This document shows positions 15,954-24,926 of a stretch of 64,000 nt of DNA, piece by piece. The stretch lies in assembly GCA_934777505.1 (NCBI GenBank), contig CAKVNM010000004.1, forward strand, positions 62,001 to 126,000. Direction: 5' to 3'. Made by a program: the position numbers and the translations under genes. The notes below the pieces were generated by a model that was given only the letters and a program-made list of their open reading frames with translations, was not told the origin of the DNA and made no database searches. Origin of the DNA: an uncultured Clostridia bacterium (GTDB lineage: Bacteria > Bacillota > Clostridia > Christensenellales > UBA1242). How positions within the stretch are numbered: the stretch's first letter is position 1; each line of letters starts with the position of its first letter.

Positions 15954-17849
15954 CTAAGAATTTTCTTCCGTTGTTTCGGTGTCTTGCAGTTTGTAGTAGT
16001 AAAATTTGTTATCTTTCACGGCAAAGTAGTCGTTGTTTGGCATTTCAAAAACTTTGTCATGATTTCCAAACTCGGTGGTTTCGATGATTGTAACGGTGGA
16101 ATTATATTGTTTTATGTGGGTTTTTAGCATTTTGTCATAGTACTTGATGTAAAGATTTGCGTGGTAGTTTGTATTTTCCACAAAATCGTAGTATCTCATT
16201 GTAACATTTGTTCCGCTGTGGAGTTGCCAACGATTAGTATCTCTAAGAATTGAACCGTATGAGCAATCGCCTGTTTTTGTTACAGCCGTACCATAAATTG
16301 TTGGAATATTTGTAGTGTTATTGTTGTATAGCCTTGAACCAAAAAACATAAAGTAGTCGCCAGAAGTTAGTTTGGTTGACATACTAACATAGTTTTTTGT
16401 TTCTGGATAGTAGTTATAGTTTTCCATTGATTTTTTATTTTTCATTGAGCAGGTAAACATTACAAAAGAATTTCCTTGTGTGACTGTATCGAACATATTA
16501 ACATTATTAAGCAGGGTCTGGGTGCTAAAATTGTTTTGGTCAAGGGCGTACATATTGTGGTCGGTCGACCTGATAAAGTACTGCAAAATGTCTGGCGTAA
16601 AAGTGCCGTCACTGTTTTTAGTAAATGTGTATTCCATATAGCATTCGAGTGCTGGAATTTGAGTGTCTGTCCAAGTAACGCTGTTGATATTTTTGATTTC
16701 ATTCACTGGAATAGTTGCAATTTTTAGCGTTCCACTTGAACAGTCGGTCAAAAGATATTCGCCGTTAACGCAGTAGGCATTGAATGGACAAAGTTTGTTC
16801 AAAAAGCAAGCGTTTGGTGCGATAACTTCGGTTTTTAGGTAGGTTAAAAACATTGTGTTGTTAGAGCCAGAGTAGACGATTGTTTGATATATTTCGTTGG
16901 CTTTGGACTCGGTGTTGAGTGCTTGACCAGTGTATTCAAAGTAATAATCTTGCTCGGTGTCGGTTGTGACTTCAACAACTCGTTCTTCAATCTGCGTCTT
17001 GTTTAAAAATGTTTTAATCGTGAGTGTTGCAGGGAGCAAAACTTTGATTTTGCTATAAATTTTTATCGTGCTGTTGGCTTCTTGCTCGGCAATGAAGTAT
17101 AGCGTTGGGGTGGTTATGTTGGTGGTACTGTTTATGTTGAACTTTCGCTCGTCATAGTCGTAGGTTTGAATGATTGTTCCTGCTGGGTAGTCGGTAAAAG
17201 TTTTGCCCGTATAGTTTGGGTCGGTTGGGATTTCGATTTTCGCTAGTTTTGAATTTATGCTGGCAATCTGCGAGTTGATTGCTTCAATCTCCGCCGAATA
17301 GTCCGTGCCTTCGCCAGTTGACGAGTCCACATGAGCACGAATTTTTGGCAAAATGATTTTTAAAAATTCGTTTCGTTTGTTGCTTTCTTCGGTGTGAACT
17401 GTGTCAGTAACTTCTTTTAGTTCATCTTCGGTTAGCAGTCCGTCACGAAGTACATCAATGTTATCACTTGCTTGAATTGCCTTTGTTTCAAGGTCGTTTA
17501 GCCTAACCGAAATTGACTCACGATATGTCCAGCCAATTGCCGTGATTGCATTTTCGTGATTGCGAAGTTGCTCGGTGTGGTCGGCAAGAGTTGTGGTGTT
17601 GGTTGCAATATTTTCCGTGTTTGTGGCAATGTTTGTTGTGTTTGTTTCGATTTTTTGTGAATTTTCTTCGATTTTCGTGGTATTTTCCGTGATTTTTGCA
17701 CTATTTTCGTTAACCGTTTCAACAGCCGTGTTGACTTTGTCGATTATGCCGATAACGCCATTTTCGCTACTATCGTAATATCTTTTTAATAACTTGTCCA
17801 TGTCGGTTTTAACATTGTCAAGTTGTTTTAAAATCTTTTTTTCGTCCAT
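15954..17849 (-). CDS. Large coiled-coil, tail-fibre/adhesin-like protein
   Basis: 631 residues. Residues ~25-115 form a heptad-like stalk of repeated N-T-x-x-I units (TKIEENSQKIETNTTNIATN), typical of trimeric fibres. A second coil follows (about 185-215, EIEAINSQIASINSKLAKIEI) and then ~400 residues of beta-rich, Asn/Thr/Tyr-rich sequence that could be a receptor-binding or structural head. There is no signal peptide or LPxTG motif, and no phage genes are nearby. Ribosome binding site TAGGAG. It may be a phage-derived fibre, an exosporium protein, or an adhesin exported by an unknown route. Confidence 0.5.
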   Translation of the reverse strand: MDEKKILKQLDNVKTDMDKLLKRYYDSSENGVIGIIDKVNTAVETVNENSAKITENTTKIEENSQKIETNTTNIATNTENIATNTTTLADHTEQLRNHENAITAIGWTYRESISVRLNDLETKAIQASDNIDVLRDGLLTEDELKEVTDTVHTEESNKRNEFLKIILPKIRAHVDSSTGEGTDYSAEIEAINSQIASINSKLAKIEIPTDPNYTGKTFTDYPAGTIIQTYDYDERKFNINSTTNITTPTLYFIAEQEANSTIKIYSKIKVLLPATLTIKTFLNKTQIEERVVEVTTDTEQDYYFEYTGQALNTESKANEIYQTIVYSGSNNTMFLTYLKTEVIAPNACFLNKLCPFNAYCVNGEYLLTDCSSGTLKIATIPVNEIKNINSVTWTDTQIPALECYMEYTFTKNSDGTFTPDILQYFIRSTDHNMYALDQNNFSTQTLLNNVNMFDTVTQGNSFVMFTCSMKNKKSMENYNYYPETKNYVSMSTKLTSGDYFMFFGSRLYNNNTTNIPTIYGTAVTKTGDCSYGSILRDTNRWQLHSGTNVTMRYYDFVENTNYHANLYIKYYDKMLKTHIKQYNSTVTIIETTEFGNHDKVFEMPNNDYFAVKDNKFYYYKLQDTETTEENS

Positions 17850-18057
17850 ATTTTTCTCCTAGAATTTGGTCGTTAAAATGGTATCAAACATATTTCCAAA
17901 ATTCAATGTTTAGTGCCAAACAAAGTTTGATTTTTAAATTTGTTTGGTTAAGAAAAATCAGTAGTCTTAGTGAAAATGTTAAAAAATGCTTTAAGATAAT
18001 TTATATATCATATCTCGTTTGGGTAGTTGAGATTATGATACTAAAAAAATATCGCAC

Positions 18058-18096
18058 AAAAAAACACCGCAAGATTTTGCACTATTGGTGTTTTTG
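18058..18096 (-). terminator. Terminator of the nucleoside phosphorylase operon
   Basis: Minus strand AAACACC pairs with GGTGTTT around an 18-nt loop and ends in TTTTTTTG. Confidence 0.7.
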
Positions 18097-18108
18097 TTTA
18101 ATCAAATT

Positions 18109-19353
18109 TTACTTAATCGTTATGCAGTCCTTAATTTTGCTAGCATATTCGTTTGCTTGCTCCACAGATTTTGCATAGATATCAAAAAGTTTTGTGCTTT
18201 CGGTGACTTTGCTTTTTAGTTTAACAAAAGTCCTAATTCCAAGATTTTTGTTGTCCTTGTTGTGACCAATCATTTCGGCAACCAAACTGCCAATCTTTTT
18301 TGTTTCAAAATGCACAACTTTGCCTTTTGTGCCAGCCATAACGGAAAGCGTTGGAGCAGGGTAGGTTTCGTCAAATAGCGTAAGTTCTCCGCCTTGGCTT
18401 TTAACCATGACTTTTAGTTTTTCAAGTGCTTGACCATTTTGTATAACATTAAGCACTTGCTTTTTGCTTGCAAAGTAAGAAATATTTTTATCTAGCGAGT
18501 GGCAAAGGCTTGCAAGATGGACGCATTCTTTGAATAATTTTGATTTTGGATTTTGGTTTTTTAGAACTTCAATCGCTTCCATTGTTTCGAGTTTTGGACC
18601 GACATTGTAGCCCAGTGGCTCGTCCATGTTGCCGTAGGAAATCTTAACTTTTTTGCCTGCGAGTTTGCCAAGTTTTTTCATAACTTTTCCAAGTTTTCGT
18701 GCCTGACGAATGTTTGGCATAAACGCACCGTTGCCATATTTCACATCAAGCACCAATATGTTTGCGTTGGTGGCAAGTTTTTTGCTCATGATAGAAGACG
18801 CAATCAAACTGATGTTGTCAACCAGCCCAGTTTTGTCCCTTAGGGCATAAATTTTTTTGTCCGCAGGGGCAATATTTTTTGACGATGTTATCATGCAACC
18901 GCCGTTTTGTTTTGTGAGTTCTATGGCTTTTTCAAGTGGCAAGTCGGTTTGATAGCCTTCAAAACATTCAAGTTTGTCGCAAGTTCCGCCCGTAAAGCCA
19001 AGGCTTCTGCCACTAAGTTTGAGCATTTTTGTTCCAAGGCACGCACAAATTGGCACGATTGCGATTGTTGTTGTGTCGCTCACTCCGCCAGTTGAATGTT
19101 TGTCCGTAACTGTGCCGAGAGAAGACAAGTCCAAAACTTCGCCACTGTTTTTCATGGCGTCCGTAAGGTAAAAAAGGTCTTGGTAACTTAGTCCGTTATT
19201 ATAAATTGCTCTTATAAACGGCAGGATTTCTTCGTCAGTAATCTCGTCACGCACATACGAAAAAATGACACTTTCCATGTCATTTTTGCCGATTTCTTGC
19301 TTATTTTCCACTTTTTTTGTTAAAATTTCAACAATTTTTGATGTTTTTTCCAT
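18109..19353 (-). CDS. pdp: Pyrimidine-nucleoside (thymidine) phosphorylase
   Basis: 414 residues from ATG 19353 (AGAGAGAAA, 10 nt after the previous stop). The family signature KLSGRSLGFTGGTCDKLE is present, with KHSTGGVSDTTT for phosphate binding and ITSSKNIAPADKKIYALRD for substrate contacts; a C-terminal PYNP domain follows (TYPAPTLSVMAGTKGKVVHFE). It cleaves thymidine, uridine or deoxyuridine with phosphate to base and pentose-1-phosphate, for salvage or pentose catabolism. The latter would feed the phosphoketolase at 48.5 kb. Slightly short of the usual ~433. Signature symbol could also be deoA. Confidence 0.9.
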   Translation of the reverse strand: MEKTSKIVEILTKKVENKQEIGKNDMESVIFSYVRDEITDEEILPFIRAIYNNGLSYQDLFYLTDAMKNSGEVLDLSSLGTVTDKHSTGGVSDTTTIAIVPICACLGTKMLKLSGRSLGFTGGTCDKLECFEGYQTDLPLEKAIELTKQNGGCMITSSKNIAPADKKIYALRDKTGLVDNISLIASSIMSKKLATNANILVLDVKYGNGAFMPNIRQARKLGKVMKKLGKLAGKKVKISYGNMDEPLGYNVGPKLETMEAIEVLKNQNPKSKLFKECVHLASLCHSLDKNISYFASKKQVLNVIQNGQALEKLKVMVKSQGGELTLFDETYPAPTLSVMAGTKGKVVHFETKKIGSLVAEMIGHNKDNKNLGIRTFVKLKSKVTESTKLFDIYAKSVEQANEYASKIKDCITIK

Positions 19354-19363
19354 AATTTTCTCT

Positions 19364-20170
19364 CTACATAGTTTTTTCGTATTGCTTTTCGTTTTCTTTT
19401 TCGAGTAGTTTTTTGTAAAACTCGTTTTCTGCAACGCTTAGCAAAATATCAAGATTTCTTGCTCGTGAAGACTGTTCAAGATTTTGCTTTACAAGGCAGT
19501 TGGAAATTTCCTTAGAGTCGTTAACAATAACAAACTGTCCGTCAAGTCTGTTTTCGGGATTGATTTTTTGTTGAAGCGAACAAACTTGCTCAGCGGTGAT
19601 TTTTCCGTCAAACTCAACAAGGCGTTTTAGAATATTCTCGGTGGCTATCACATTAACGCTAACAGGGAAGATGTTGTATTCAAGATTTGTGCTTTTGATT
19701 GTGAATGTGCTAGAGGTTTGAATGTTCAAAAATTTAAGTTTTTGCGAATATTTTTTGTTGATTTGCTTTGTTAAAAACAAAATTGAATTTTTGTCAAGGT
19801 TTAGTAGCAGTGATTTAAGGCTGTCAATGTAGCAGTCAAGTTTGGTTAGACTTTTTTGACACTGTTCAATTCTAAAATTATTGCTATTGATATTTTTTGC
19901 AATATCGTTATATTTTAATATTTGCGATTTGATATATTTTTTGTTTTGCTCGATTAGTGAAAGTTTTTTGCCAGATAGTATGTAGTTTTCAATCAATTTT
20001 TCACTATAACTTTCGGCAAGTTTAATTTTCTTTGAAATCAACTTTTTTTGTTTTATTAGTTCTTGATTGTCGTCATGAAGATTTTTGTCAAGAGTGTTAA
20101 ACTGTTGCCACTTTTTGATTTTTTCATAAACATAATCTTTGTCAAATCTATAATTTGAGTATTTAGACAT
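19364..20170 (-). CDS. Unknown coiled-coil protein upstream of pdp
   Basis: 268 residues from ATG 20170 (AAGGAGAG, good spacing). Almost entirely charged and helical, with long coiled-coil stretches (residues ~20-130) and no membrane segment or signal. The C-terminal third is less helical and includes KITAEQVCSLQQKINPENRLDGQFVIVNDSKE. The 10-nt gap to pdp suggests co-transcription, but nothing links it functionally to nucleoside salvage. No family was recognised. Confidence 0.55.
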   Translation of the reverse strand: MSKYSNYRFDKDYVYEKIKKWQQFNTLDKNLHDDNQELIKQKKLISKKIKLAESYSEKLIENYILSGKKLSLIEQNKKYIKSQILKYNDIAKNINSNNFRIEQCQKSLTKLDCYIDSLKSLLLNLDKNSILFLTKQINKKYSQKLKFLNIQTSSTFTIKSTNLEYNIFPVSVNVIATENILKRLVEFDGKITAEQVCSLQQKINPENRLDGQFVIVNDSKEISNCLVKQNLEQSSRARNLDILLSVAENEFYKKLLEKENEKQYEKTM

Positions 20171-20329
20171 TTTGCTCTCCTTGTCGGTACTGATATTTAT
20201 ATGCATTAATGTTTGTAAAATGCTTTTTTATTACATAGTATTATAAATCAAAATTTGGTTTTTTCAAACTCTTTAATCAGGTTATAGTCAAAAACTTTGG
20301 AGATAACAAAAGCGGTTTTTGTCGAATTT

Positions 20330-20336
20330 TATTTTG
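20330..20336 (+). promoter_or_regulatory. Possible Spo0A box before the helicase gene
   Basis: TTTTTGTCGAATTTT contains an exact TGTCGAA heptamer 30 bp upstream of the helicase -35. Confidence 0.3.
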
Positions 20337-20366
20337 CAATTTTTGACATATTTTTCTTGCAAGTTA

Positions 20367-20395
20367 TTGAAAAAATAGTCCCACTGTGATATCAT
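20367..20395 (+). promoter_or_regulatory. Promoter of the helicase-nuclease gene
   Basis: -35 TTGAAA (20367-20372), 17-bp spacer, -10 TATCAT (20390-20395), 28 nt before the ATG. Confidence 0.75.
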
Positions 20396-20422
20396 ATTTA
20401 GCATAGGAGAAAATTTGACTTT

Positions 20423-23400
20423 ATGAGAACAATATACAAGTTTTACAAAGAAAGACTAATCGAAATCAACGGCAAAAATCGTAGCCTATACTCAAAAAAT
20501 ATTAGCAAAAAATATTCCTACGATATCGGCAAAATTATTGGTGATGATACTGACGCAATAAAGGAGTTTTTGGACTTTGTTTGGAAAGGCAAAACCAAGG
20601 GCTACACTTTGATTAGCAAAGATATTAAGGACAAACTTTTTTATTCTTTGAATCTTGATGACAAAATCAAAAATGGCTTTAAAGACACTTCCGCAATGAC
20701 AACCGAAGAGCAACGCCTAGAAAATCTTAGACGAGAAAGACTCAAACGAGAAGAAGGCAAAAAGGCCATAACAAGGGAAGTTACTGCACTTAAAGCATTG
20801 AAGCGAGAGATTGAAGAGTTTGCCAAAGAAACTGGAAGATACGAACTTTTTGTTGGTTATCCATTTGTTACAGGTGCAATCGGCAAAGACTTGATTGTTA
20901 AAGCACCGCTCCTTTTGTTTCCAGTTGTGATTGATGTTGAAAACGATAGCACAGTGTCGCTCGAAGTCAAAAACGATGAGTTTGTTCAAATGAACAAAGT
21001 TTTGTTGCTTGCGTACGCCAAAGCACACAAAATTAACACTGACGATTTAACTTTGGAATTTGACAACCTTGAAGACTACAAACTTGACGACATCGAAAGC
21101 GTTTTGAAGTATCTTGCCAACTTTGGAATTAAAATTCAAAACAAAGCCAAAGGAAAAATGGTGGCTTTCGACAAGTTGAAAGAGCCATCTGGCACAGACG
21201 ATTTGACGCTATATAACGCTTGCGTTATTGGAAGATTTCCGCTTGCCAACGCAATCTATAACGATTACAGTTTGATGGACAAAAAGAAACTTACTAGCGA
21301 AGCGATAGACGAACTTTTGGAAAGCAAACCATGCAAAAAAGTTAAAAAGCCAGACACCAGACTTTATAGCATAAGCAGTCTTGACTTTGCACAAGAAAAC
21401 GCTATTGAAAACTTGAACAAAAGTGGCAATATGGTTATATATGGCCCACCGGGAACGGGTAAGTCGCAAACAATCGTAAATATTATCGCCGATGCAATTT
21501 GCAAGAACAAAAGAGTGCTTGTGGTTAGTCAAAAAAAGGCAGCACTTGATGTTGTTTTCAACAGACTAAAAAATCTCAATTCAAAGTGTATGTTCTTAAC
21601 AGACGCCGAGAAAAACAAGGTAGATTTTTATGAACGAGTAAAACAAGCCCACTTTGACTTGATTGACAACTACAAAGAATCAAATTCTATCAGCGAGTTT
21701 GACGAAATAGAAAAAAATATTCAAACCGAAACCGCCGACCTTGAAGAAATTTCTTCCGCACTGTTTGAACAAAAACCTTTTGGACTCACTTTGCAGGAAA
21801 TGTATGCAAACTCTGCAAAGATTGGCAAAAACACTCTTGATTATGAATACTATCAACTTTTGATTTCTAACAAAGATATCATGAAAATGAACTATCAAGA
21901 ACTTTCCAACACTCTAAGAGTTATCAAGGAAAAAAACAAAGCAGACTTGTATAGCAGATTTATCGAACTCAAAAAACAAAATTCTTTAATCGACCACATC
22001 AAGCCCGACCTTGATATGCACCTTATTGGCGAAGCCAGAGCATATCTTAGCGAGTTGTTGCAAAAAAGACTTGTTCCGTTCGACACTTCCAAACACTCAT
22101 ATTCCAGACAACTTTTGACATATTATCTTGAAAACGATGCAAAGGACGAAAACGCCCTAAAACCACTTGTAAAAATGATTTTTGAAGTAAAAAATCCAAA
22201 ACTTAATCGTTTTTACAAATTTTCTAAGATATTTTTCCCAATGTATCCAGTCGCAAGACATTATGTTAATGGTGTGCAAAAGGAAATCAAACAAGACTTT
22301 AAATCGTCACTTGATAGCATGAAAGCCTATATTCAAAACTACTCGCTACTTGAAAAAGTGCTCGACCAAAAGGGCTATATCATGGCGATTGATAATATCA
22401 TCAACGGCAACAACTTGTTTTTAAAACTTTTGCTTTCCGCTCTTGATGATTATATTGAAATTCGTGATGTTAACACTTCGTTAAAGAGTTTGACCGATGA
22501 TGAAAAATTGGTTTTGGGATTTGCTTATGAAAACACCAAAAACCTAAAATCATTCAAGGCACTGCTTGATAAAATGCTAGAACTTAGAGTGTATCACGAA
22601 GCCGTGCTATATGAAGACGAGTACAGAGAAACTCTTGCAAAAATCATTGATTTTGAAAACATTAGAAACAGAATTTTATCACTCAAAGAAGATGAAAAAA
22701 ATGCGTCAATTAATCTTAGTATGGATATGTTCAAAGACGACTATGTTGAACTATATAGCAAACATAGGGAGAGTAAGAACTATCTATATCAAATAACAAA
22801 ACAGCAAGGACTTTTGCCAATACGAAGCATGATGGAAATGTACGGCGACTTTTTGCTAACACTTTTCCCATGCTGGCTGTTGTCACCAGAAAGCGTTTCG
22901 CAAATCATGCCATTAAAACGCAATTTGTTTGATATTATCTTGTTTGACGAAGCATCGCAAATCTTTATCGAAAACTCTATTCCAGCAATTTATCGTGGCA
23001 AATATATTGTTGTTGCAGGCGACTCCAAGCAACTTAGACCAACCGCAACCTTTGTTAAAAGATATCTTGGCTATGACGGGGACGAAGAGATTAGTATGTC
23101 CACAATGGCGGCGCTAGAAGTTGAAAGTTTGCTCGACCTTGCCACCAGCAGATACACCAGTGCAAACCTTACATATCACTACCGTTCAAAGAGTGCAGAA
23201 CTCATTGACTTTTCAAACTACGCTTTTTATGACGGCAAACTCCAAATTGCTCCAAACATAACAAAAAATGTTGGCAAAAAACCAATCGAACGAATTAAAA
23301 TCGAAGGCAGTTGGAAAAACAGGCAAAACCTTGAAGAAGCAACCACCATTGCAAATCTTCTAAAAACAATTTTTAAAACCAGAAAAAACAACGAAAGTAT

Positions 23401-24232
23401 TGGAATTATCACATTCAATGCAGAGCAGGAAGATGCTATCGAAAACGCAATCGACAAGCTTTGTCAGCAAGATAGCAAATTCCGTGACGACTTTATCAAA
23501 GAGTCCAACCGAAAAGAAAACGGAGAAGACACTAGCATATTTATCAAGAACCTAGAAAATGTGCAGGGTGACGAGCGTGATATCATAATCTTTTCAATCG
23601 GTTATGCAAAAAATGAATACGGCAAAGTTGTTGCTCACTTTGGACCACTCTCGGTCGAAGGCGGAGAAAACAGACTCAATGTTGCAATCACTCGTGCAAA
23701 GAGCAAAATCTATGTTGTAACCAGCATTGAGCCAGAAGAATTGAATGTTGAAGGCACAAAAAATCTTGGACCAAAAATTTTTAAAAACTATCTTATGTAT
23801 GTTAGGGCAGTTTCTAACGGCAACAAAGACGAAGCCAAATTTATTTTGGAACGCTACAAGTCGGTTATGTCCAAGCCAAAAGAAAACTTGTCCAGCAAAA
23901 TGGAAAACGATATAAAACAAGAACTAGAAAAACTTGGCTATATTGTTGAAACAAACCTTGGCAACACAAACTACAAACTCTCCCTTGCAATCTACGACAA
24001 AAAACTTGATAGATACTTGCTTGGCGTGGAGTGCGATTATTCTGCCTATGCTAGCAGTGATAGCATACTAGAAAGAGATGTGTTTAGAAACAAATTTTTG
24101 GAATCTCGTGGCTGGAAAATTGTTAGAGTTTGGTCAAGAGATTGGTGGCTTAACAAACACAAAGTTGTTCAAAGAATAATCAAACTTGCCGAAGCAAATC
24201 GCAAAAAATTGATGATTGAAAACGGAAAGTAA
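20423..24232 (+). CDS. DUF4011-type SF1 helicase with C-terminal endonuclease domain
   Basis: 1269 residues. N-terminus YKERLIEINGKNRSLY and later KETGRYELFVGYPFVTG...LIVKAPLLLFPV are DUF4011-like. Walker A GPPGTGKS lies at about residue 340, motif II FDEASQ at about 842, GDSKQLRPT at about 866, then AYxHYRSK-like and NVQGDERDIIIFSIGY plus NVAITRAKSKIYVV (motifs V-VI). The last ~110 residues (LGVECDYSAYASSDSILERDVFRNKFLESRGWKIVRVWS) match the Vsr/MTES_1575 endonuclease fold. Such proteins occur in defence islands; an antiphage or DNA-processing role is inference. Monocistronic with its own terminator. Confidence 0.8.
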   Translation: MRTIYKFYKERLIEINGKNRSLYSKNISKKYSYDIGKIIGDDTDAIKEFLDFVWKGKTKGYTLISKDIKDKLFYSLNLDDKIKNGFKDTSAMTTEEQRLENLRRERLKREEGKKAITREVTALKALKREIEEFAKETGRYELFVGYPFVTGAIGKDLIVKAPLLLFPVVIDVENDSTVSLEVKNDEFVQMNKVLLLAYAKAHKINTDDLTLEFDNLEDYKLDDIESVLKYLANFGIKIQNKAKGKMVAFDKLKEPSGTDDLTLYNACVIGRFPLANAIYNDYSLMDKKKLTSEAIDELLESKPCKKVKKPDTRLYSISSLDFAQENAIENLNKSGNMVIYGPPGTGKSQTIVNIIADAICKNKRVLVVSQKKAALDVVFNRLKNLNSKCMFLTDAEKNKVDFYERVKQAHFDLIDNYKESNSISEFDEIEKNIQTETADLEEISSALFEQKPFGLTLQEMYANSAKIGKNTLDYEYYQLLISNKDIMKMNYQELSNTLRVIKEKNKADLYSRFIELKKQNSLIDHIKPDLDMHLIGEARAYLSELLQKRLVPFDTSKHSYSRQLLTYYLENDAKDENALKPLVKMIFEVKNPKLNRFYKFSKIFFPMYPVARHYVNGVQKEIKQDFKSSLDSMKAYIQNYSLLEKVLDQKGYIMAIDNIINGNNLFLKLLLSALDDYIEIRDVNTSLKSLTDDEKLVLGFAYENTKNLKSFKALLDKMLELRVYHEAVLYEDEYRETLAKIIDFENIRNRILSLKEDEKNASINLSMDMFKDDYVELYSKHRESKNYLYQITKQQGLLPIRSMMEMYGDFLLTLFPCWLLSPESVSQIMPLKRNLFDIILFDEASQIFIENSIPAIYRGKYIVVAGDSKQLRPTATFVKRYLGYDGDEEISMSTMAALEVESLLDLATSRYTSANLTYHYRSKSAELIDFSNYAFYDGKLQIAPNITKNVGKKPIERIKIEGSWKNRQNLEEATTIANLLKTIFKTRKNNESIGIITFNAEQEDAIENAIDKLCQQDSKFRDDFIKESNRKENGEDTSIFIKNLENVQGDERDIIIFSIGYAKNEYGKVVAHFGPLSVEGGENRLNVAITRAKSKIYVVTSIEPEELNVEGTKNLGPKIFKNYLMYVRAVSNGNKDEAKFILERYKSVMSKPKENLSSKMENDIKQELEKLGYIVETNLGNTNYKLSLAIYDKKLDRYLLGVECDYSAYASSDSILERDVFRNKFLESRGWKIVRVWSRDWWLNKHKVVQRIIKLAEANRKKLMIENGK

Positions 24233-24260
24233 AATTTCTTAGATTTAAAAAAATGTTAAA

Positions 24261-24288
24261 AAAAGGCTTAAAATTAGCCTTTTTTTTG
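24261..24288 (+). terminator. Terminator of the helicase-nuclease gene
   Basis: AAAGGCT pairs with AGCCTTT around TAAAATT, followed by eight T. Confidence 0.9.
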
Positions 24289-24335
24289 TTTATTTTTTGT
24301 TATTTTTTAATGTTTTTGTTCAAGTTTCAGCAAAA

Positions 24336-24788
24336 TTAATATTTTTTTATAACTCCGCACGCAATTCTTTTTCCTGAGTTTCCGCTTGGCTGAGAAGAAA
24401 AATCGTCAAAGCCAAGGTGGATAATAACCGAGTGTTCAACAATTTCGTCACACGAAAATCTGTCTGTCAGCGTAGCGCTAAATGCTCTGCCGTTGCAACT
24501 TAACAGTGGTGGCAAATCGCCTTTGTGGAGCGGGTGAATATCCCCGCCATAATGTCCGCCCGCACTTTCAAAATCGTCTTGGCAACTCCCGTTTTCATGA
24601 ATGTGCATAGCAAAAAAGTTTGTTTTTGTTGGTGGCAGATTTGTTATTTCAGTCACAACAATAACGCCCATTTTGCACTCGTAAAATTTTACTACTCCCG
24701 CAATGTTTTTGTATTCGCTAGACCCTTGAAGATTGCATACAAGTGTTGGCTTAAAAGCATAGATTGTTTTAAAAATTTCGTTCATCAT
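24336..24788 (-). CDS. Cu/Zn superoxide dismutase-like protein, no signal peptide
   Basis: 150 residues. The family pattern is clear: FAMHIHENGSC, SAGGHYGGDIHPLHKGDLPPL, TDRFSCDEIVEHSVIIHLGFDDF, QPSGNSGKRIACGVI. The His ligands of copper (HIH, H near SVIIH) and the zinc-site His/Asp residues are visible, as are two Cys for the structural disulphide. Most bacterial SodC proteins are exported, but this one lacks a signal peptide. The ATG lies 5 nt after TATAAT with no Shine-Dalgarno, predicting a leaderless transcript. Related Firmicute proteins are not all active SODs. Confidence 0.82.
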   Translation of the reverse strand: MMNEIFKTIYAFKPTLVCNLQGSSEYKNIAGVVKFYECKMGVIVVTEITNLPPTKTNFFAMHIHENGSCQDDFESAGGHYGGDIHPLHKGDLPPLLSCNGRAFSATLTDRFSCDEIVEHSVIIHLGFDDFSSQPSGNSGKRIACGVIKKY

Positions 24789-24793
24789 TTTTT

Positions 24794-24823
24794 ATTATAT
24801 GAATAATTGATATGCGTTGTTAA
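24794..24823 (-). promoter_or_regulatory. Promoter abutting the SodC-like start codon
   Basis: Minus strand -35 TTAACA (24818-24823), 18-bp spacer, -10 TATAAT (24794-24799), then five A and ATG-ATG. Confidence 0.6.
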
Positions 24824-24876
24824 ACCATGCAAAAACTTTTTGCTATAAAAAATTTTTATATTGGCATTAATTATGA

Positions 24877-24882
24877 TATAAT
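24877..24882 (+). promoter_or_regulatory. Extended -10 promoter of the GT4 gene
   Basis: TGA-TATAAT, about 45 nt upstream of the glycosyltransferase start. No clear -35 was seen. Confidence 0.55.
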
Positions 24883-24926
24883 CAATCAAGCGCTAAAAAC
24901 AAAAAAGCGTTTTAAACGAGGATAAA

